This document shows, piece by piece, positions 31,900-42,555 of a DNA stretch of 64,000 bases. The DNA comes from Mesodorylaimus sp. YZB2_4. Taxonomy: Eukaryota; Nematoda; Enoplea; Dorylaimida; Dorylaimidae. The stretch lies in NCBI GenBank assembly GCA_030248295.1, contig JASANH010000298.1:82814-146813 (forward strand), written 5' to 3'. Below the pieces are notes generated by a model. It was not told the origin of the DNA. It did not search any database and was given only the letters and a program-made list of their open reading frames with translations. The position numbers and the translations under genes are program-made. Positions within the stretch are counted from its first letter, which is position 1. Each line of letters opens with the position of its first letter.

Positions 31900-34800
31900 G
31901 CGTGGGACTTTAAAGCAAAAGGTAAGAAATTTCATTATGCTAGAACGGCATCGAAGAAAACGGGGAGGCAAGAAAATTGCTTGCCAGAAATTGCGTATGA
32001 GGCATCCTGACGTGGCCACTGCTAGTCTGGAAAAATATAGGAGGCCGATGCTAGCAAGTTGCAACAGTCCCGTGAAAAGTATAAGGAGGCTGATGCGGCG
32101 AGCGTAAAGAACTCCATGAAAGCATGGGAACAAAAATATCCCAAGATGGCCAAATTAAGGAAAAAGCTATGGCAGCTAAGCAATGCCGACAAAAAAGCTT
32201 TGGCTCAAAGGCGATGAAAGTTGAAAAACGAAGTCAAAGTAGCTGCTGGGAAAAATGCTTTTCGCAAAAAGTGGACGTACGAAATCGACTTAAAATACCA
32301 CTTTTAGTACAAAGGATATTATTAAAAAGAGAGCTTATCGGCTACGTAGATACAAAGAAAACCTCGAAAGCGAACTCAGGCTACAACAGCAACGAGATCG
32401 TATCGATTTGCTTATCGTTAAAAGGTACCTACGAAATCCAAGTATTGCAATGGTCAGGGCTAGAGTCGGTTCTGTTGAGGGTATGTTTGCAAGAACGCTC
32501 GCAAAAAATCTACGCAAGAAAGACAGAAAAGCTGTGGCCCAGTGCCTTTATGATGCCAAATTGCTGGTTGCCTCAGGCGTTCATGCTCGAAATAAATGCG
32601 CCATGCGTTTTAAAAAAGGCACTCTAGCGTTGCAAAAAGTATCTGAAAAATATTTGAAAAAGGCCAAAACGGCAGGCAACGAGGCAACGCTTGAAGATGT
32701 GTGCGGAAATGCATCCCACTGCAAAGCTCGAGAGCCTTATTTTTACGATGCTGCATACAAAGTTTGTGATAATGTGACGACATATTGCAAGGGACTTAAT
32801 GAAAAATACGATAATGCATCATGGCCATGCAATCGTTTGGGTACTTGCATTCTGCCGAATAATGCATTGATTCGTTTGCTACAAATATGCAAACGCATTG
32901 TCGAAGAGGAAAATTTCAGGAGCTACTTGGCCACAGGAATTGATAAATGCAAACTTGTGGGGCATCCTAATATCGCGAATACGATCAGACCTGAAGATAT
33001 CATGACAGAGAGCACAGTGCCTAGCATGGGCAAACTTGGCCATTCGATAGCATGCTTGCCCGATAACTGCGATAGCGATGTGCTGTTCTTGCGTCAAATG
33101 TCAGTGCATTATGCGTTCATACGTGCGTTGCTGAACGCTGTTTATGAAGTCCAAAAACTGGACAGGGCATTGCACGAAATCGATACTGCACTGGCAAAAA
33201 GGGATGTTAAAAACTTGGAAAAAATTACGTTGCTCTGGTCTGGCTCAGGAGCCGACGTTTCACCCAAGGCAGTGACGGTAGATGAAACGGAGGAAAGCAC
33301 AGAAATAAAACTGAAGTCGCTTCGTTATGCTATCGAATTTTTAAAAGATATTCACCGAAAGCCAATCCGTGTTTGTGCCTCGTGTCGAATCATGCATTAT
33401 AAGACCCAAGTGCGGAATGTAAGCTTCGTTTCAGACGAGAAAACGGGTACTGTGAAAGTGTACACTGGCACTAGCCAAAAGAGGGAAGGTTCAGAAAAAC
33501 AGTGCAATGATCTGTGGCTGCAATTGTATGGAATTCTAAAAGCGGAGAACAAAGACACTGACAAGACCTGCGTGCCATCGTTGTTTCTCTGGCTTGACTG
33601 GAGGGAGGAAACATTCACCAGTGTCGGTATTTAACAAGCTTGAAGTAGCAGAGACGCCTGCCGAGCTTGCAGACCTGAACGATTTCGAAAAGCACTTCAT
33701 ACGAAAGGCAAAATGCGTTCAGGTCATTTATCGTCTAGGCACTGTTTAGTCCAAGTTACCAGCGTGGTGCGGAGTGAAAGGACGCAAAGGCCAGGTTGTG
33801 CACTATCCGCTTCCCATCGAAGAGACTCTCCGCACATTGCCTGATCCAAAAAGCATGCCTGATCCCAATTTATTAATCGTGGTCTATGGTGTGCCTACAA
33901 AAAATAAAATGGTGTGGAAAGCATTGGTTGATGTCGCGAAAATCAAAAAGGCCATCGAAAAGTTAAAGCAGATTAATCCAGAGTATACAAACCTGGATGG
34001 CGGATGGGAACCACTCAGTGGTCTGGAAATGACGGATGGCGAGCGCGACGAGGAGGTGATTCAAGAATGCGAGGGCTTTGCCAGGCAGCCCATGGTACGA
34101 AAGATTGAAAAGGAAGAGGAAACCAGAATCATGGAGTCGTATACTGTGCACCCACTGTACAAAAAGCGTCAAGACGGTACGAGTTTGGAGCTGTAACAGA
34201 TCAGGTGGAGTCCGAGCGAATTGACCCTAGGGGAGAAAAGCTTGACTTAATGTGCTTCCCTCACCTGTTCCCGAATGGCAGGAATGGCGAAGGGGAAAAG
34301 CGAGACTCAAAACTGTCGAATACAGACTTTGTTAAAAGTCTGAAGTACAACGAGAATCCAAAGTTTAGGCATGACCAACAGTACCTCTTCTACTCGTTGC
34401 ACAAGTACCAACTTCGTGCCATTGCAAACTCGATAAGCGAGACCCTCCGCAATACGTACGCATACACTGATGTTACCGTGGGCGAGTTTGTAAGGCGAGT
34501 GGCCGCTGGGGAGCAAGAGTTGGAAGCCAACTTGTCCTCCGCCTTTCGAAAAATCCGAGGCACCGCCGAATACTTGGAGCAGCAGCGCATGGATTTGAGG
34601 ACCATGGTTCGTGAACTGGGTCCCCCATGCTGGTTCCTCACTTTTAGTGCAGCGGAGTACTCGGATGATTGGCAAGATATGCGCGATGTACTGATCGAAG
34701 CAAACAAATGCGTGCAGGGCATAAACGAGATAACTAATGGCAAGCGATGCGCCATGGATTCGGTCTTCGCATCAAAGCACTTTCACCACAGATTTCTTCA

Positions 34801-35294
34801 CCACTTGGTGAAGTGACTGATTTCTTTTGGCGAGTGGAGTACCAGGCTAGGGGTGCGCCTCACTACTGTAACTAGCGCACCCAGGCGGCGGGAGATAGTC
34901 GAGAACTAAGTCTCTAAGCAAGAAACTCCGACTGGAGGTAGGCAAGTCTCGCGACTATACCTGCTCTGAAAACATCAACCGAAGAGGTTGACGTCCCAGC
35001 CAGGGGAGCGTATCGATTACTCCCGACCGCCAGGCGTGCTGGTCACACTACTACATGGTAGTCTGGGTCAAGGATGCCCCTAGGATTGGAATCGACCCAC
35101 CAGAAAAGGTGCTCGAGTTTATTCAAAAGTATGCCAAATGTCGCTTGCCTGACAAAGTCAAGGAACCTCTATTGCATAAGATGGTCACTACCTACCAGTT
35201 GCTACGAGGAAAGGACAAGTCTCGTTTGTACTATCTACCACACACTACCGCAGAGAGAACACCCACCCCCAGTACTCTTCTGGGGACACCTTGA
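31900..35294 (+). pseudogene. Helitron Rep gene (DUF6570 + Helitron-like N domain), broken
   Basis: Reading order: a Lys-rich helical N-terminus in changing frames (31900-32400); a 408-residue ORF (32408-33634) ending with a CASC..H Cys/His patch; a DUF6570-like part (33640-34190) with FEKHFIRKAKCVQVIYRLG and YPLPIEETLRTLP; then the Helitron replicator domain from 34205 with FPHLFPNG, FLTFSAAEYSDDW, FFWRVEYQARGAPHY and, beyond an inserted solo LTR, MVVWVKDAPRIG. The intact protein would nick and strand-transfer DNA by a HUH tyrosine mechanism. Defects are frame changes near 32400, 33630 and 34190, a TAG at 33750, the solo LTR at 34867-35047, and loss of everything after 35294 (including the helicase). 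At the HUH site the residues read H-Y-Y, so the second His is also lost. Confidence 0.8.
34867..35047 (-). mobile_element. Solo LTR of the TRIM family
   Basis: On the minus strand it starts TGTGACCAGCACGCC and ends GTTACA, matching the LTRs at 9590 and 10138 over its whole 181 bp. A 4-bp CTAC duplication flanks it (34863-34866 and 35048-35051). Removing it and one CTAC restores the Rep frame across RGAPHY and MVVWVKD. The shape is that of a solo LTR left by recombination between the two LTRs of a full TRIM. Confidence 0.85.
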
Positions 35295-35309
35295 ACACGG
35301 TACAAAAAA

Positions 35310-35748
35310 AAAAAAACACACAAACCTTCCCCCCCTCTCCCCCCCTCCCCCCCCCCCCTCGCTCCACTTTCCTCCTCTCCCCCCTACCACCCCCCCCCCC
35401 CCCCCCGCCCCTCCCCCCACCCACACCCCCTACCCCCCCCCCCTCCAAAAACACCCCCCCCTCCCTCTCCCTCCCCCCCCCCCCAAAAGAAAGACACTCC
35501 CCCCCCCCCCCCGCCCCCCCCCCCCCCAAAGACCCCCAACCCCCCCGCGGGGGGGGAGGGGGGGGGGGGAAGAGAACACAACACCGCGAAAAAAAAAAAA
35601 CGGGCGCGCAGGAGAGAGCACACCCCCCACCCGCCACCGACCACGAAGAAACGGGCGCGGGCGCCCGCCCCGCCCGCCACACCACCCAGGAGCCAACAGC
35701 CACACACCACCAAACCACACCCCACCCCCCCCCCCACCCCCCCCCCCA
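35310..35748. other. C-rich low-complexity tract
   Basis: A-run then about 430 bp of mostly C with short G-rich and A-rich interruptions, immediately before the left TIR. Long ORFs across it are Pro-rich or Gly-rich artefacts of composition on both strands. A milder C/A-rich tract is at 17690-17875. Confidence 0.7.
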
Positions 35749-35972
35749 TTTAAAGGGCCACTGAAGTCAAATTTTTTATGCTTCAAGGGCTAACCATACC
35801 CCCTGACAAATCATTTAGCCGCCCTAACTCTTGCACCCGGTCCCTCCCTCGCGCTCTGGAACATGAAAATGCTGTGAAATTCGAATTCGCGCCAAATGGC
35901 CTCTCCACCCTCAGGTTCGTGTTGGAATGGACATGTGTGCGCGTAAGTGCCACCATGGCTGCTCGGAAAACA
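35749..35972 (+). repeat. Left terminal inverted repeat
   Basis: Partner of 40345-40556. The matched region runs from TTTAAAGGGCC to GCTGCTCGGAAA, about 224 bp with few mismatches. Confidence 0.85.
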
Positions 35973-36054
35973 TGGAAGGAAATCCACGTTTTTGATGAAC
36001 GGAAAGCATTTATTTTGAGTCGCATGTAAGAAAAAGTGGCGAAGAAGAATAAAC

Positions 36055-36915
36055 ATGGAATCTGATGATGACCTGATTTCTGTGAGCTCAGAATATCCAA
36101 CTGACGAACCCTTGCAAGAAATGGTTCTCCGAGTTTTGAATAGCGTTGGAAGAATTTTACCAACTGGAGAAGATATCGGCGATAGCTGGTAGGTACAGTA
36201 CATAACGCAATGTGAAAATTAGTTGCAGTGCTTTCTTTTGACTTCAGTTTTAACAAGACTCTTGGTCTGAGGATGGACCCAATTCGCAACAAGGCCGAAA
36301 GTGTTGTCGATGGGGTTCCGTCCTGGTGCAAGTGCAGTGGTCGTTGTCAGCTTCAGAAAACCGTGGGGGAATGCTATTGCTGTCTCGAGTCTGCAGACTA
36401 CCAAACTGAAAACGCATGGAAGTTGCTTGAGCACGTCGAAAGCGGCTGCGTAACCGAGGCTAGAGCTTTCAAGCTGTTGTGCTTGGAGCACGAGGTAAGT
36501 AGGTGTCAATGTTACACGGCTGTCTCATTTTTCCTGAATTTATTTTGAATCCACCCACTCGTAGCATTTTTTACAGGTTGTCCGAGTGGAAGCACTACAA
36601 ATCGCCCTTTATCATGGACAAGAAATTGATCAACGCTCTAATCGCTTGCTGCGTCACGCTGCCTATCGCCAATTTATCTTTTGGTGTTTTGGTCGAATCG
36701 GATTTAAGAATCGACTGCAAATTCCATCGTGCGCAGTTTCAAAGATAAGGCAGGCGAGGAAGTTTGGTTGGAAAAGAAATATGTTGCTTCGGTGTCACAT
36801 ACCTACTATATAACGTAGCTTATCTAACTTTTAGGCGTTTCCCGATCCTGACGAAACTTACGTTGGATTCCACGACGCCACAGATACTGGAAATTGGTTT
36901 GAACTTCTTCCATAG
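36055..36915 (+). CDS. P2X7 ballast-domain protein carried by the transposon (4 exons, 212 aa)
   Basis: Exons 36055-36188, 36248-36494, 36577-36753 and 36835-36915 give one uninterrupted frame. The junctions are CTG|GTAGGT..CAG|T, GAG|GTAAGT..CAG|G and CAG|GCGAGG..TAG|G (a GC-AG intron). Residues 1-45 are acidic. A zinc-type cluster follows: WCKC (71-74), Cys78, Cys87, CC at 89-90, Cys112 and Cys123. The second half has the family's LLRHAAYRQFIFWCFGRIG (151-169), NRLQIPSCAV (172-181), an IRQAFPDPDETYVGF block (184-198), and a short tail. This is the complete arrangement of the cytosolic C-terminal domain of vertebrate P2X7, without any ion-channel part. In P2X7 the domain binds zinc and guanine nucleotide. 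What it does for a transposon is unknown; DNA or nucleotide binding is only a guess. It ends 250 bp before the end of the convergent transposase gene. Confidence 0.85.
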
Positions 36916-37162
36916 TTTTTCCGCTGTCAAATGCTGTTATTTGTGTCTTAGAGGATTTTAGGTAATGGACCTAATATGACGCAAGAACGATTGAATCCTC
37001 GCTAGTCCGTCTCTAAAGCATGTTTTCTCTTACAGCAAGCAAAAATAAACACTTTTTCACTTAGATGCGTATGCATGCAGATAAAGGGCATGAAAATTTC
37101 ACGTACTAATAACCACCTCTTCCTGGATCTATCCCCCGAAAATAAATGAAGTAAAGCAAATC

Positions 37163-39556
37163 CTAGTCAACAGGTTTAGGAGGCCTTTCTAAAGCTCTCG
37201 CCATCACACCTCTGATAACATCATCTGATTCGAACACAGCACGACCCTTTCCAGGCAAGTCCAACGCATAATCCACGCATGATGCAACGACGTCTTTTCG
37301 CCACGAATCGTACTTCTTCTCCCGGATAAACTTCTTTCGCCAGCCTTTCGACACTCGTGACCACTTCCAACGCCACATCGGCTGGTTATTCTTGTCCAGT
37401 ATTAGTGGCCGTCCGCAACTCGCATTGTGATCGATCACAGCCAAGGCAGAACGAGCATTGTAAGCTGGTCGCTTGTAAAAAAATCGTTTTGGCGCATATT
37501 TCAGTCTGACATTATGATAACTTTCTAGTTCACTGGTGAATAGTCCCATCGTGCACTGATCTAACAATGGTAACAGCTGATCGTGAACCAAAGCAGCCAA
37601 CTTCTGATGAGCCACAGACCTTTCTCGGATCCAGCCCGTCTGCGCCTCTTTTTCAGGCGTTATTTCGGCGTGGTGGCAGCTACGAACATACTGGAAAGAT
37701 TCGTCGGCCTCCCACTCGTGAATATTGATCATATGGTACAGGATAGATCGGACTAATTCTTGCAAAACCCGTTCATAATCTGCAGACCCCATCGAGCTGG
37801 CAATATTGCGGCAATTTTTGGTTGCCCAGATAAAATGATTTCGGATCTGCTTGGCCCACAGTCCGAGTTCTTTACATTCCCTTGATTCGCTGGCTTTGGA
37901 TATTTTGTTTCTAAAATTCTTGGAGAGGTGCCATACATCTAACTCATGGGCAATCGCTGAATAGCTTTTTCTCATCATCGAAATCACCTGAGAGTTCTGA
38001 TCAGTACAAAGAACTTCGACCCGAATTTCATCCTCATCCAAAAATTCGTTCAAAATCTGACTCAACCCGATTTTTTCCATAGCTGAGCTGCTACTGACCC
38101 CTGGATCAGTCACTTCGACAGGATTGAAGGACAGTATCTTTTTGTTGTCCAAGTTCATAGCTGAGACGGTACAGTAGTGGGCGGTGAAACCTGGCGAATC
38201 AAATTGGCCATCAGCACCAAGAATCAATGCTGCGGACTGGTCGTTGGCTTGTGTCTGTCTGATTTCTTGAATGAGCTGATCTCGCTGCATCGCATAGTGA
38301 TTCATTATAACTGGGCAAAGCACGTTTTCTTGATATGCAAAGTGTGAACGCTCGCTGTACAGTCCCAAATCGATGACATCGGCCACGGCACGGAAAGCAT
38401 TGAAATTTGATCCAGCACAAACGATAGCACCGGCCAGCTCGACGTTCAGGAGACCTGTTCGATTTTCGACCTGACAGGAGTCCCAAGTCTGCGAATGTCC
38501 ACCCGCGCAAGTCCATTGAACGTGCAATCGGCACCCATGTTTTGTTGATAGCACTTGGTCTCTATCAATAGGTTTTCCGCAACCATGCTGCTGGCAAATT
38601 TTGAATAATTCAGCCAGCTTTGCGCATTTGATGATGAAACAACCATTACGGTCTCCCAGCGGGCAAGTGCTTGAAACTTCGTCATCAACGACGATGGAGA
38701 CGCTATCTGAACTTGATTCATTTTTGGCACTACATGGAGGAGTATAGGTGGGTTCTCCAATCGGACTTCCGCCGTCGAAGGCAGCACCATACGAGTCGGT
38801 GGACATGTGGTCAGACAAAACTTCCTCAAGTTGCTTCGGTTCAAGAGTTCGATTTAGATCTTCCACCACTGACGATCTTTCTTGATCTATGACTATCGTT
38901 GAAGATTCGAGACATTCACTGACCGATAAGTCCAACTGACCATGTTCAGCTGATGACGAGCCAGGCGATGAGCACACATCGAAAGCAGAAGGGCCTGGCG
39001 TTCCAGGCGCCGCCAATGCCACTCCTTTTCCAGAATACTGATGCTCGTAATGTGGGGCTGGTATCGAAGTTTCTGGTTGACTCCTCCCTTGTTTCTCCTC
39101 AGATGTTTTTGGCTTCGACGCAATCTTTTCTTTCCAATCTGATGGATTCTCGAACTGAAAAACAAAATTTTAGAGCGCAGAGCCATATATGGTCTTGCAC
39201 ACTTTACGCATTATGCCCTCATGTATCAGCCCCACTAATACATCAGTTTTAGGCCTGGGTTGCCCACTTAAAATCGGATTGGCCCTGTGTCTATAAGTGC
39301 ATGCATTCACATCAGGTAATCAAAACGAGATTGTGCTATCAGACCTACAGTACTCGAAATAAAATTCAATTTTTTGCTCACCATAAAGTTCCAGTCACAT
39401 CGCTCGAATAGACAAGGACTAGCTTCTTCTTTCAACGTGAATAGTTTGACATCACCAAAAGATTCGATTCGATTAAACATCGACGGCAAAAAATGCCGGC
39501 CACAGACGAGAAATGATGGTGATAGCACCTCATTCACGGAAAGGTCTAAAGCTGTA
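37163..39556 (-). CDS. DDE transposase of the two-gene transposon
   Basis: The main exon 39154-37163 gives about 660 residues without a stop. An upstream exon of roughly 39556-39382 joins in phase (ATG|GTGAGC donor, TTTTTCAG acceptor) and contributes VCGRHFLPSMF, a THAP-like piece with Cys and His. The start codon was not fixed. The main exon has a Pro/Ser/acidic stretch, a Cys/His zinc patch (CQQHGCGKP.. CRLHVQWTCAGGH..WDSC), then the catalytic fold: LGADGQFDSPGF (first Asp), VLCTDQNSQV (second Asp), ELDVWHLSKNFR, and FTSELESYHN (Glu). This pattern is shared by a large group of invertebrate and fish proteins of MULE/KDZ-like DDE type; I do not know an agreed superfamily name. The acidic residues and the D-WH motif are intact, so it may be active. 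Confidence 0.8.
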
Positions 39557-39816
39557 AGCCAACAAGTGCGTTTGGACCAATCCGATCAAAAATGGGACAA
39601 AAAACGAAGACTAGAATGAATTGCCTTCTTGATATGCCGCAAATACTGCGAGAATTTTTGCTGAGAGCCAAGTTAAACATCCTAAAAATTCGCCAAGCTT
39701 TTTCAACAATATTTGAATAAAATTTCAATTAATTTTTCTTTTACATAACACATACAATCGTGAGAAGAAGCGCATCAGTTTTCACTCCATTTTTCTTTCC
39801 GAGCAGCCCTGTGGCA

Positions 39817-40350
39817 CTATAGCCATGGTGGCACTCATGGCTATACTATATGTGATAAATCACTGGCTCGCACCGAAGCGGGCGCCCCCTAACGGTATGA
39901 ATCAGTCAGCGTTGCCGGCATTCTCCATGAAAGCCCGGAAAGGAATGATATCAGATGAACAGTGCCAAGAGGCATGAAATCAGTCAGATGTGGACAATTT
40001 GAACTGTCATCACGTTTGGGCGAAAACATGGTTATTTTGAATTTGCCGCCAATCAGGCTCGAAGGCATACTGTGCACAGCTGCGCAACATAGTCAGCTTG
40101 CCGCATCCTAGCAGACGAGATCGATAAGAACCTGATTGGCGGCAAATTCAAAATAACGATGTTTTCGCTCAAACGTGATGACAGTTCAAATTGTCCACAT
40201 TTGACTGATTTCATGCCTCTTGGCACTGTTCATTTGATATCATTCCTTTCCGGGCTTTCACGGAGAATGCCGGCAACGGTGACTGATTCATACCGTTAGG
40301 GGGCGCCCGCTTCGGTGCGAGCCAGTGATTTATCACATATAGTATAGCCA
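39817..40350. repeat. Palindromic MITE nested in the right TIR
   Basis: Two arms of about 250 bp (39830-40065, 40125-40350) are near-perfect reverse complements: CTATACTATATGTGATAAATCACTGG, GCGCCCCCTAACGGTATGAATCAGTC, AATTTGCCGCCAATCAGG and others, around a spacer of about 60 bp. It separates the inner end of the right TIR (39803-39815) from the rest (40345-40556). A copy of the TIR word ATAGCCATGGTGGCACT lies on each side. Confidence 0.8.
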
Positions 40351-40556
40351 TGGTGGCACTTACGCGCACACATGTCCATTCCAACACGAACCTGAGGGTG
40401 GAGAGGCCATTTGGCGCGAATTCGAATTTCACAGCATTTTCATGTTCCAGAGCGCGAGGGAGGGACCGGGTGCAAGAGTTAGGGCGGCTAAATGATTTGT
40501 CAGGGGGTATGGTTAGCCCTTCAAGCATAAAAATTTGACTCCAGTGGCCCTTTAAA
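40345..40556 (-). repeat. Right terminal inverted repeat
   Basis: Reverse complement of 35749-35955 with a few differences; the outermost bases are TTTAAA. Confidence 0.85.
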
Positions 40557-40561
40557 GTACT

Positions 40562-41429
40562 CCTGGCCTGTGCAATCCTGGTGGCGTGGTTTGCTATTCC
40601 AATGTAGCTATGCACGCTCTCATGTCGTTGCATAGCTTTCCCAAAGTGTGCAATAACTTGCAAGCCATGCAAGGGAAACCGTTCCAAGAGGAGTTGGTTA
40701 TATTTTGGAGACAATACGATGCTCAGGAAATGCAAAAGCGGCCAGCTGTGATGTCGACCAAAAACATACGCACTTCGCTTTCTGCCAAGGGCAGGCTTGC
40801 ATTCAATGACGGAGATGGCCAGCAATGTGCCCGGGAATTTATGCAGGCAGTGATCCAAAAAGCGAAAGTGCTGGACTTGTTCAAAGTGCACTGGCTAGGA
40901 AAGTTTATGTGCCAGCATAACACGTGCGGTAAACAATAGACGAGCACAGACTTTAATATCACGCCATACTTGTCTGTGCTGCCATGGGGAGATCATAGTA
41001 TCGAGGAGATGATGGGATTCAGACCCGAAAAAGAGAAGGTATGCCCGAATTGCTCACGCAAAGGAATGGTGAAAGAGGCAATCGGAATAGTGTCGATTCC
41101 TGGCCAATTCTTACTGTGTATATTTCGATACGAAAGCGTGACAGCCAACTTGGCTCCAGTGAAGGAGTTCGATCCAGACCTGATAACGATATTTGGGAAA
41201 ACGTATCCAGTAGTTGCCGCAATTGAGCACATCGGCTTCGACCCGACGTCTGGTCACTATATTGTTTATGCAAGACGTGGAAACTTATGCTGGCTGTGCA
41301 ATGACAGCCGAGTCAGTGAAGACACAATACCAGAAGATCTAAAACGATAAGTTTTTTGATGTTGGAAAGGATAAAAACGCCACGCCCTGCTGTGTGTATC
41401 AGCATCTTGTAATGAAGGCCATGTCGTAG
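40562..41429 (+). pseudogene. Ubiquitin-specific protease (C19) domain, one nonsense codon and a late frameshift
   Basis: The frame from 40562 opens with GLCNPGGVVCYSNVAMHALM, the Cys box of USP peptidases (catalytic Cys at 40592). It continues through KVHWLGKFMCQHNTCGKQ, an in-frame TAG at 40937-40939, then FNITPYLSVLP..., a CPNC zinc pair, and the His box with IEHIGFDPTSGHYIVYARRG and LCWLCNDSRVSE (His and Asp of the triad). After 41350 a frame change adds FFDVGKDKNATPCCVYQHL, similar to USP ends. At about 280 residues it is a compact USP core. It would cleave ubiquitin isopeptide bonds. It begins right at the transposon edge. Whether it was part of the Helitron or a host-derived gene cannot be told, because the left side is the C-rich tract. 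Confidence 0.75.
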
Positions 41430-42555
41430 GGTACTGTATGTGCGAAAGTAAGAATTCACAAAGTGTGAAGGAGGCTCGAAATATGCCAGCTTAGTCTGCA
41501 AAAAACTGAAAAGCAAAAAAAGAGCTTGTGACACAGACTCGCTGTAAATATGTGACTGTTCTTGCTGTGCAAAAGTGCAAGTGCCAGTAACATACTGTAC
41601 ACATATGTTCTATGCTGTATGGAATACAAAAAAAGACTAAGAAATCTGCGTTCCGCACACTGCAAACAAATGCTAATCAGCAAACATCAAAACCTGTGGG
41701 GCCGGTTTTACAATCTCCTAGCATGCCCTGAATATTAGGACACACTAACTTCTACCCTACACTATTTTGATTTGATCCTCCTAACTGTAGGACATGTCCT
41801 TGGTGATCGTCAAACTGGTCAGCACAGTAAGATATCTTCTGTACCTCCCCGTCCTGTTTGCATTAATTTCCTTGAGTGGAAAGGCGGGTGCTCAGCCATG
41901 ACTACCACCTCCGCGTAGTGCTGAGCGGGCAACAGATGTCAATGACTCCTGGCTGAGAGTAGTCACTCTAGATCAAGGGATCGTCGTCCTTGCACACAAA
42001 GGTAAGTTCGATTTGAGTCTTTGGAGTCCCGTTTGTGCAAAGCCTCCATTTCAGCTCAAGGTGTTCGCTCGTGGTCAAGTCAAATCACTGGCCGAGATAC
42101 GAATGCAATGATGGCACAAAAAAAAATTTCTCATTAAATTTGCTGCTGGCGCGACGATCGCGAGACACAACACTGCTCACTATGATTCACATCGCCTTTC
42201 TCTGAACCCCCTTCCCTTTACTTCTCGCGTGTACTTGTAATACTCGTATCGTTAGTGCCAAGTAAAACTGTAAGATCGAGCGGTTGCGCCTAACATCCAC
42301 TGCGCTCCACACACATCGGAAATGGGCACTCTTTCCGACAGCTGCCAAATTTTTGAAGGACTTCAGCTTTGTGTTGCAAAAGCGAATAGCTTTTTCGGTT
42401 TAGAACTTCTGTTGGGAAAAAAACTGCTGCTGAAACAGTATTCTGTATGCTCATAATACTGTGAGTGAATAAGTGTGCCGCAACTGTAGACGTGCAAATA
42501 AACTTCTCTCCGTACAATAGATTTTAGCAAAGATGTAGTTGAAAAGGCGAAAAAC
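41430..42555. other. Intergenic; no supported gene
   Basis: Short ORFs only. No repeat beyond TACTGTA-type words was noticed. Confidence 0.35.

Larger units (their letters stand above)
35749..40556. mobile_element. 4.8-kb DNA transposon with long TIRs carrying two genes
   Basis: The left end (35749-35972) and right end (40345-40556, completed at 39803-39815) are long inverted repeats starting TTTAAAGGGCCACTG and sharing GGGCTAACCATACCCCCTGA, TCGAATTCGCGCCAAATGG and GTGCCACCATGG. Both ends abut TTTAAA, so the target duplication may be TTAA or TTTAAA. Inside are a four-exon P2X7-ballast-type gene (+) and a spliced DDE transposase gene (-), tail to tail. A palindromic MITE is nested in the right TIR. 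Both genes look open over all their recognised exons, and the TIRs differ little, so the copy is young. Its right flank is a USP gene remnant. Confidence 0.85.

Noticed and set aside
35074-35793. Long Pro-rich and Gly-rich ORFs on both strands
   Set aside because: They are produced by the C-rich tract. All frames are open because of composition, and there are no motifs.
40211-40891. 226-residue minus ORF over the right TIR and USP
   Set aside because: It runs antisense to the USP domain and through the TIR and nested MITE. It is a shadow.
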